Positions 58,489-64,000 of a stretch of 64,000 bases of DNA are shown here, in pieces. Below the pieces are notes generated by a model. The model did no database searches, had not been told where the DNA came from, and saw only the letters and a list, made by a program, of their open reading frames with translations. The first letter of the stretch is position 1. Every line of letters begins with the position of its first letter. The stretch spans positions 310,001 through 374,000 of the forward strand of contig NZ_AWFH01000001.1 in assembly GCF_000682715.1 (NCBI RefSeq), read 5' to 3'. The position numbers were made by a program, and so were the translations under genes. This DNA comes from Hyphomonas atlantica corrig. GTDB lineage: Bacteria > Pseudomonadota > Alphaproteobacteria > Caulobacterales > Hyphomonadaceae.

Positions 58489-59879
58489 GCCGGAACCTGC
58501 TCGAAGGCGGTCATGAAGCGGCTTCGCCACCAGCCGATGTCTTGTTCGGAAATGTTGTCGTAGAGCTTTTGCCAGCGTTCCCGCCGTTCCTCGCGCGGCA
58601 TTTCAATCGCCTGCTTCACGGCTTCGGCGATCGCCGAACTGTCATAAGGATTGATAATCAAAGCCTCCTTCATTTGCTCCGCTGCGCCGGCAAACTGAGA
58701 CAAGATCAACACGCCGGGGTCTTCAGGGTCTTGCGCGGCGACAAACTCCTTGGCGACCAAGTTCATACCATCCTGCAAAGGCGTCACAAGGCACGCCGTG
58801 GCAAGTCTATATAGACCGGCAATCTCCTCGCGATCATATCCGCGTGCGAGATACCTGATCGGCATCCAGTCGAGATCACCATAGTCTCCATTGATGCGCC
58901 CGGACAGGGCATCCAGCTGTTCGCGAAGCTGCGCATATTCTTCTACAACGGAGCGCGATGGCGGCGCGATCTGCGTGAACGAGATCTTGCCGTGCAGCTC
59001 GGGATATCTGTCGAACAGATCCGCCATGCCTTCGAAACGCTGTGGCAATCCCTTGGAGTAATCCATTCGGTCGACACCGATGACCAGATCCCGCTCTCCA
59101 AGAAACCGGGACAGGCGGCTTGCGGCGCGCGTTGCTGGTTCGTCCTGCGCTGTCTGCGCAAATGACTTGCTGTCGATGCCGATCGGACAATGCAGCAAAT
59201 GCACAATACGACCTTCAACCAGGAACTTGCCATCTGGCTGTTCCTCGGCGCCGAATTCCTCTTCCAGATACTGCGCCAGATTGGCCAGATCTTTCCGGCA
59301 TTGCAGGCCGACAACATCATAAGCGCACAGGCCTTTCGCAAGCTTGCGATGCTCCGGAATAGCGCGAAAGACTTCTGGAGAGGGGAATGGAATATGCAGG
59401 AAGAAACCGCAGCGTCCTGTCCATCCTTCTTCCCGCAATATACCGCCCAAAAGCAGGAAGTGGTAATCGTGCACCCAGATCAAGTCGTCCTCTGTCGCCT
59501 GACGTCGCACAATGTCGGAAAATTTCTCGTTGATCTCCACATAATAGCGAAAGAACGAAGAATCGAAGACGGCAAGATCGATACGATTGTGCATCACTGG
59601 CCACAGCACGCTGTTTGAATAGCCCAGGTAAAACCCATCGAACTGATCGCGGGAATAGTCCGTCAGGGCAAACTCCACGCCATCCTCGCTGGATTTGCGG
59701 GCGCGATTGCTGGGAAAGTCCAGAATGCGACCGCTCCAGCCGATCCAGAGTCCTCGTGTATCGGCAAGCGAGTCCCACAAAGCCACAGCGAGCCCACCGG
59801 CGCGGCTTTCCTGCCCCGCAGCGGTCCTGTTCGAAATCGCAATCAGTCGACTACGCTTTGGCGTCTCAGTTTCAGTCAT
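58485..59879 (-). CDS. otsA: Alpha,alpha-trehalose-phosphate synthase
   Basis: GT20 enzyme that joins UDP-glucose and glucose-6-phosphate, the first step of trehalose synthesis (an osmolyte). 464 residues from ATG 59879 (AGGAT upstream). Shows ISNRTAAGQESRAGGLAVAL at the start, IWVHDYHFLLLGGILRE, FLHIPFPSPEVFRAIP, VIGVDRMDYSKGLPQRFEG, TPLQDGMNLVAKEFVAAQ and LILSQFAGAAEQM. First gene of otsA-otsB-GH15; all junctions overlap, hence coupled translation. Confidence 0.96.
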   Translation of the reverse strand: MTETETPKRSRLIAISNRTAAGQESRAGGLAVALWDSLADTRGLWIGWSGRILDFPSNRARKSSEDGVEFALTDYSRDQFDGFYLGYSNSVLWPVMHNRIDLAVFDSSFFRYYVEINEKFSDIVRRQATEDDLIWVHDYHFLLLGGILREEGWTGRCGFFLHIPFPSPEVFRAIPEHRKLAKGLCAYDVVGLQCRKDLANLAQYLEEEFGAEEQPDGKFLVEGRIVHLLHCPIGIDSKSFAQTAQDEPATRAASRLSRFLGERDLVIGVDRMDYSKGLPQRFEGMADLFDRYPELHGKISFTQIAPPSRSVVEEYAQLREQLDALSGRINGDYGDLDWMPIRYLARGYDREEIAGLYRLATACLVTPLQDGMNLVAKEFVAAQDPEDPGVLILSQFAGAAEQMKEALIINPYDSSAIAEAVKQAIEMPREERRERWQKLYDNISEQDIGWWRSRFMTAFEQVPA

Positions 59880-60055
59880 TGCCCATCCTGTCCCACTTGG
59901 TCTAACCCGCGTCCAGCCATGACCAAAGCGCGCGGCCAAAGACTGGATGCGGAAACCATCATGCTGCCCGCTTTCTATGCACTAGCACAGAACCGGATGA
60001 AACAAGGCTGGTTCCGGTGAAACTGTGATGCGGCCGCCCCCTTCTCGTATTCCCG

Positions 60056-61645
60056 CTAAATTGCTGGGTGGAAACTTGCCGCCTGTGCCATGCGCCATTC
60101 CTCAGCCAATTGGGTCTCATCAGGCGCATCCAGCAATTGCCCGTTGGAGATCAGTTGGTAGGCTCGTTCGGCGGTATAGGAGATGTCTTCAGTGACCCTG
60201 TGCATCACATGGCGAGGCGTCAGCTCAGAAGGATGCGCGCACCCTGCGGCACCGACGACTTCCATCAGCGCCTTTACCGTATTGTGATGAAAATTCCTGA
60301 CGCGGATCGCCTTGTCTTCGACGACCAGACCACGCTGGCGTGACATGTTCGATGTCGCAATGCCCGTCGGGCACGTATTGTTGTGACAATTGAGGGACTG
60401 GATACAGCCAAGCGCAAACATGAAGCCACGCGCTGTGTTCACCCAATCTGCGCCAAGTGCCAGAGACGAGGCCATTGAGAACGCGCTGATCTGCTTGCCC
60501 GAACATGCAAGGCGAACCTCATCCTTCAGCCCCGTTCCAACCAAGGCGTTACGCGTCAGAACGAGTGCCTGACGCAAGGGGGCGCCAACATGGTCTAGAA
60601 ACTCCGCAGGCGCAGCGCCGGTCCCACCTTCGCCGCCGTCAACAACCATGAAGTCAACGCGCAGACCTGTTTCCAGCATCGCCTTGCAGATCGCCAGGGT
60701 TTCCCACCGGTTGCCGACTGCGAACTTGATACCAACAGGCTTGCCACCTGACAGATCACGCAATCTGGCAACAAACTCCAGCATCTCGATGGGCGTCGAG
60801 AAAGAAGAATGCGAAGGCGGAGAGATGCAAGTCTGCCCGATTTCAATGCCGCGCGCTTCTGCGATTTCCGCAGTCACCTTCTCGCCCGGCAACACGCCGC
60901 CATGCCCTGGCTTGGCACCCTGGCTCAGCTTCACCTCGATCATCTTGATTTGGGGGTCTGCGGAAGTTTCGGCGAACTTGGCAGCATCAAAGCTTCCATC
61001 AGATGCGCGACACCCGAAATAGCCAGACCCAAGCTCCCAGACCAAGTCACCGCCTCCCTGTCGGTGATAGCGCGAGACACCCCCTTCCCCCGTGTCGTGA
61101 TAGAACCCCCCAAGTGCGGCGCCTTTTGAAAGGGCTGAGATAGCGTGCGCTCCCAGAGACCCGAAACTCATGGCGGAGATATTGAAGACACTTGTCGAAT
61201 AAGGCTGGGACGTGCCAGGCGCGCCCACCATCACGCGCGGGTCGCTCTCGGTGGGATGTTGTGCGGCGATAGAGTGCGCCAGCCATTCATAGGGCGGCTT
61301 GTCCATATCCAGATGACTGCCAAACGGCTCCACCGAAGATACATTCTTTGCTCGGCGGTACACCATCGCCCGATCTTCCAGATTAAATGGACGACCTTCT
61401 GTTTCGCTCTCGACAATGTAGGCACGCAGAAAGGGCTGAAGCTCCTCCGCCACCCAACGGATCCGCGCCACCAATGGATAGTTTCGCCAAAGACTGTGCT
61501 TGCGCTGGAAGACGTCATACAGGCCAGTCAGCGCAAATAGTGCAAGCACGGCAGCTGCGTACAGCAGCCATGGCTGCAGTCTCCAAAACACAAGACACCC
61601 GACAAGCAGGAGTACGATAGTGATCCACGGCAAGTATCGGAACAT
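60056..61645 (-). CDS. Orphan FMN glutamate-synthase-domain protein with membrane anchor
   Basis: 529 residues from ATG 61645 (GAGGG 5 bases upstream; ATG 61657 possible). Two N-terminal membrane segments (YLPWITIVLLLVGCLVFW and LLYAAAVLALFALTGLYDVF) precede a TIM-barrel equivalent to the GltB synthase domain: ISAMSFGSLGAHAISALSKGA, GAKPGHGGVLPGEKV, VDGGEGGTGAAP, and the iron-sulfur motif CIQSLNCHNNTCPTG (C-x5-C-x4-C). It lacks the glutaminase and the C-terminal GXGXG domain of true glutamate synthase. Other names used are 'FMN-binding glutamate synthase family'. Substrate unknown. Confidence 0.92.
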   Translation of the reverse strand: MFRYLPWITIVLLLVGCLVFWRLQPWLLYAAAVLALFALTGLYDVFQRKHSLWRNYPLVARIRWVAEELQPFLRAYIVESETEGRPFNLEDRAMVYRRAKNVSSVEPFGSHLDMDKPPYEWLAHSIAAQHPTESDPRVMVGAPGTSQPYSTSVFNISAMSFGSLGAHAISALSKGAALGGFYHDTGEGGVSRYHRQGGGDLVWELGSGYFGCRASDGSFDAAKFAETSADPQIKMIEVKLSQGAKPGHGGVLPGEKVTAEIAEARGIEIGQTCISPPSHSSFSTPIEMLEFVARLRDLSGGKPVGIKFAVGNRWETLAICKAMLETGLRVDFMVVDGGEGGTGAAPAEFLDHVGAPLRQALVLTRNALVGTGLKDEVRLACSGKQISAFSMASSLALGADWVNTARGFMFALGCIQSLNCHNNTCPTGIATSNMSRQRGLVVEDKAIRVRNFHHNTVKALMEVVGAAGCAHPSELTPRHVMHRVTEDISYTAERAYQLISNGQLLDAPDETQLAEEWRMAQAASFHPAI

Positions 61646-61928
61646 GTCAGCCCTCATCTCATGTCTGGTTTGCACTCAAGATGTGTACTCCCAATCCGCA
61701 CAGGTCAATCAATGTAGTTCACGCCCTTAACGAAACGTGCGATCAGCAACCCAACCGCCATTTTGTCCGTATACTTCATGTTGCTGAGAATCGTTTCACT
61801 ACCGAAAAGGGGTTGGCAGGCTGTGGAAAAACAGTTCAGTGTCCATTTCACGTTTCAAACTGATTCGTATTGTGAGCTGCGTAAATTCAAACACGCCCGT
61901 TCGTCGGGCCCATTGAGGAGAAACTCCC

Positions 61929-62357
61929 ATGGCAAAAGCAACCAAAGCCAAGAAAGCCGCGGCGCCGAAGAAAGCCGCTGCACCAACTGCAACAAAAGCC
62001 GCCAAGGCACCTTCTCCGAAAGAAGTGCTGATGGAGAAGTATGTCACGGACCTGAAAGACAAGGTTGGTGAAAAACGCTCCGACATGGATCTTCTGAATG
62101 CCGCCGTGAAAGCTTGTGGGCCAACAATCTACAAGGCCGACTCTGCGACAGTCGCTGCGTCCGACAAGGAAGAACTGGCCCGCATCAAGAAAGGCTTCAT
62201 TGCAAAGAAGCTTGGTGTAACTGACGATGCGAAAGCAGACGCAGCCATTGCCGACGCCGTTGCGAAGTACGGAAAGTCCGTTCGCGCAAAACATCGTCCA
62301 GTCATGTACTACCTGATTGCCAAAGCTCTGAAGAAGGGATCGGTCCTGAAGGGCTAA
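61929..62357 (+). CDS. DUF2853 protein with Lys/Ala-rich N-terminal tail
   Basis: 142 residues, GAGGAGA ribosome site 9 bases before the ATG. Residues 1-30 are almost only Lys, Ala, Pro and Thr (ATKAKKAAAPKKAAAPTATK), like the tails of bacterial histone-H1-like proteins. Residues about 32-142 form the helical DUF2853 domain (VLMEKYVTDLKDKVGEKRSDMDLLNAAVKACGPTIYKADSATV ... YLIAKALKKGSVLKG). DNA binding by the tail is plausible but not shown. Short 5-bp hairpin at 61895-61909 lies before the ribosome site; a strong terminator follows. Confidence 0.88.
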   Translation: MAKATKAKKAAAPKKAAAPTATKAAKAPSPKEVLMEKYVTDLKDKVGEKRSDMDLLNAAVKACGPTIYKADSATVAASDKEELARIKKGFIAKKLGVTDDAKADAAIADAVAKYGKSVRAKHRPVMYYLIAKALKKGSVLKG

Positions 62358-62383
62358 GCCAGCGTCTCTTGCGAGATAAAAGT

Positions 62384-62420
62384 AAAGCCGGGAAGGATCA
62401 GACCTTCCCGGCTTTTTTTT
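62384..62420. terminator. Bidirectional intrinsic terminator between DUF2853 and acyl-CoA dehydrogenase genes
   Basis: A 13-base-pair perfect stem (AAAGCCGGGAAGG 62384-62396, CCTTCCCGGCTTT 62403-62415) with a 6-base loop and a T8 run on the plus strand. On the minus strand TTTACTTTTA follows the stem, so both convergent genes can end here. Confidence 0.88.
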
Positions 62421-62440
62421 CATTCAGTGTTTCCGAACCG

Positions 62441-63577
62441 CTAGTAGCCTGCTAGGCGCGCGTAGCGATCGCGGTGCCAGCTGGCAGACCCGAACATGGC
62501 TTCCTGCACACGAGCACGTTTCATGTAGAGGCCCGGATCAGCATCATCCGTCATGCCGATACCGCCATGCATCTGCACGCACTCATTGGACACCAGATGC
62601 ACCAGTTCGCTCGCCTTTGCTTTTGCGAGACTTGCAAGTTCGGCGACATTGTCCTTGCCCTCATCAACGGCAGCAAGCGCAGCTGCCACGCAAGAGCGTG
62701 TCAGTTCCAATTCGGTGAACATCTTTGCGGCGCGGTGCTGCAGAGCCTGGAACGATCCAATCAACTGGCCGAACTGTTTGCGGCTGTTCAGGTATTCCAG
62801 CGTCATGTCGAATGCCGCTTGCGCACTGCCAAGCATTTCTGCCGCCTGTCCCATGGCCGCCCGATCAAGAACTGGCTCCAGCACATCGGCGCCTTTATCC
62901 ACTGCGCCTATGATTGCACTGTCCGGAACGATCACATCTTCCAGCGTGATATGAGCCGCGCCATGCGAATCGACGGAGTTCAGCGCCTGAACTGACACGC
63001 CTTTGGCATCGGCTGGCACAAGGAACAGCGTAAGTCCGTGCCTATCGCCCGCCTCGCCATAAGTGCGGGCCACCACGATCAGCATGTCAGCATGATGCGC
63101 ATCGGCAACGAAACGCTTCATGCCATTCAGCGTGTAGCCCTGACCATTACGCTCAGCTTCCGTTGCAACACCGAGTGGATTGAAGTGCGCGGTTTCGTCA
63201 AGCGCCAGCGCAAATGTCGCGTCTCCGCCAGCAATCTTTGGCAGCCATTCAGCCTGTTGTTCCGCACTGCCACCCAACTGCAACGCACTGGCCGCGATCA
63301 ATGCGGTTTGAAGCACGGGTGTAGCAGCCAAAGTCCGCCCCTGCGCTTCCAGGATCTGACCCAGGCCGACAAGCCCGAAATGCTCACCGCCTGGCTCATC
63401 CGGAATAATCACACCGAAGAAGCCAAGTTCGGCCAGCTTCTGGCGTGTGTCCGGGTCTACACCATTTGCCCCACTATCACGCAGTTTGCGCAGGCGCGTC
63501 ACTGGCAGTTCATCGCGCGCAAATGCCATTGCGGTATCCCGCAGCATTTCCTGGTCTTCCGTCAAAAGGAATGTCAT
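62441..63577 (-). CDS. Acyl-CoA dehydrogenase family protein
   Basis: FAD enzyme that oxidises acyl-CoA or a related substrate. 378 residues from ATG 63577 (GGAG 8 bases upstream); the longer frame to 63817 is non-coding sequence. Domains: helical N-terminus (FLLTEDQEMLRDTAMAFARDELP), middle beta domain (ALDETAHFNPLGVATEAERNGQGYTLNGMKRFVADAHHADMLIV) and C-terminal helical domain (YLNSRKQFGQLIGSFQALQHRAAKM, SNECVQMHGGIGMTDDADPGLYMKRAR). The FadE-like pairs in this arrangement often serve sterol or long-chain acid oxidation; the substrate is unknown. Coupled to the small membrane gene upstream (ATGA). Confidence 0.92.
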   Translation of the reverse strand: MTFLLTEDQEMLRDTAMAFARDELPVTRLRKLRDSGANGVDPDTRQKLAELGFFGVIIPDEPGGEHFGLVGLGQILEAQGRTLAATPVLQTALIAASALQLGGSAEQQAEWLPKIAGGDATFALALDETAHFNPLGVATEAERNGQGYTLNGMKRFVADAHHADMLIVVARTYGEAGDRHGLTLFLVPADAKGVSVQALNSVDSHGAAHITLEDVIVPDSAIIGAVDKGADVLEPVLDRAAMGQAAEMLGSAQAAFDMTLEYLNSRKQFGQLIGSFQALQHRAAKMFTELELTRSCVAAALAAVDEGKDNVAELASLAKAKASELVHLVSNECVQMHGGIGMTDDADPGLYMKRARVQEAMFGSASWHRDRYARLAGY

Positions 63578-63897
63578 CTGAATATCTCCGAAGCCTTGCG
63601 TTTGTCCCTGGTGTTCTTTGCAACACGCCGCACGTTTTCCGCTTCGCGCCCAACCAGCAGTCCGGCCAGCCCGGCCGTACTCCAGAGAGCGCTGGCAGCG
63701 AGTGCCAGCCTGATGCTTGTCAATTCGAGGCGCGCCGCCTCCATACCAGCCCACACATAAAGTGCGGCAAGTGTGGACAGCAGCGCGAACATCCACACAG
63801 CCGACTGCACCAGCCAACGCCCACGGAAGAACGGAGCCAGGACTCCGGCCATGAACGGTGTGCCGAGAAACAGAAGGATGATCTGCGTAGACGACAT
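63574..63897 (-). CDS. Small membrane protein between two acyl-CoA dehydrogenase genes
   Basis: 107 residues with about three hydrophobic segments (IILLFLGTPFMAGVLAPFF, LVQSAVWMFALLSTLAALYVWAG, IRLALAASALWSTAGLAGLLVG) and a basic C-terminal tail (RRVAKNTRDKRKASEIFR). No family recognised. It lies 3 bases after the acyl-CoA dehydrogenase at the window edge and overlaps the next by 4 bases, so it belongs to that operon. Confidence 0.7.
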   Translation of the reverse strand: MSSTQIILLFLGTPFMAGVLAPFFRGRWLVQSAVWMFALLSTLAALYVWAGMEAARLELTSIRLALAASALWSTAGLAGLLVGREAENVRRVAKNTRDKRKASEIFR

Positions 63898-63900
63898 GGG

Positions 63901-64000
63901 TTACTTGTGGTCCTTGAGACCCAGCACGCGTTTGGAGATCACGTTCAGATTGATCTCACTCGTACCGCCCTCGATAGAGTTACCTTTTGAGCGCAACCAT
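63901..64000 (-). CDS. Acyl-CoA dehydrogenase, C-terminal end only (cut by window edge)
   Basis: The last 32 codons read WLRSKGNSIEGGTSEINLN-VISKRVLGLKDHK and then TAA. The GGTSEI-x3-VISKRVLGL pattern is the C-terminal helix of acyl-CoA dehydrogenases. The rest lies beyond the window. It is the first gene of the three-gene unit ending at 62441, implying a two-component dehydrogenase pair. Confidence 0.85.
   Translation of the reverse strand, partial: WLRSKGNSIEGGTSEINLNVISKRVLGLKDHK

Noticed and set aside
63578-63817. N-terminal extension of the acyl-CoA dehydrogenase
   Set aside because: This stretch overlaps the small membrane gene, encodes Cys/Gly/Arg-rich shadow residues and lacks the family pattern, which starts at 63577.

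Overview
The window looks like chromosomal DNA of an alphaproteobacterium, most likely of the Caulobacterales/Hyphomonadaceae type (inference). The signs are the ddl-ftsQ-ftsA-ftsZ-lpxC-bamD order, alphaproteobacterial LexA boxes (GTTC-N7-GTTC) before recN and comM, a CtrA-like site before ftsZ, and a set of DUF2853, DUF2256 and Anbu-cluster genes. Composition is moderately GC-rich and fairly even. I saw no rRNA, tRNA, CRISPR array, insertion sequence or phage gene.

Layout. 1-12.5 kb: the 3' part of secA, a small P-loop kinase, a small membrane protein, then the tail of the division/cell-wall (dcw) cluster: murB, ddl, ftsQ, ftsA, ftsZ, lpxC, bamD. A reverse-strand TonB-dependent-receptor gene sits between murB and ddl. 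12.5-18.2 kb (minus): pepP-like aminopeptidase, recN (SOS box, start codon inside a hairpin), ligA. 18.4-22.4 kb: small proteins, prmA, a cyclophilin lipoprotein, pgeF, prs. 22.4-28.7 kb: a BlaI-type repressor operon whose sensor gene is an M56-M23-TonB fusion, a TerB/DnaJ protein, a fasciclin protein, a one-domain cation channel and a small lipoprotein. 28.8-34.7 kb (minus): a sensorless hybrid histidine kinase coupled to an AmpG-like transporter, comM, dusA.

34.8-48.5 kb: a polyunsaturated-fatty-acid-synthase-like (Pfa) locus: pfaD, pfaA (KS-AT-ACP-ACP), a ketoreductase, and pfaC (KS-CLF-AT-dehydratases) on the minus strand, with a phosphopantetheinyl transferase facing them. The ketoreductase frame has no normal start codon. 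It joins pfaA at a T7 slippery run followed by a 6-base spacer and a long GC-rich hairpin, which has the form of a -1 programmed frameshift site. This is the most notable feature of the window.

48.9-55.9 kb: two convergent amidoligase/protease modules meeting stop to stop. The first (plus) has a retropepsin-like protease, a 7TM protein with a degenerate transglutaminase-like region and a RimK-like ATP-grasp ligase. The second (minus) has a circularly permuted ATP-grasp, an alpha-E protein, an active-looking transglutaminase and an Anbu proteasome-like protease. 56-64 kb: otsA-otsB-GH15 (trehalose), an orphan glutamate-synthase-domain protein, a DUF2853 protein with a histone-like tail, and two acyl-CoA dehydrogenase genes (the last cut by the window edge).

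A second theme is cell-wall sensing. A BlaI-type operator lies at the blaI-like promoter, and a second near-identical site lies between the TonB-dependent receptor and ddl, about 20 kb away, which suggests a small regulon linking the M56-M23-TonB sensor to an outer-membrane receptor and/or D-Ala-D-Ala ligase.
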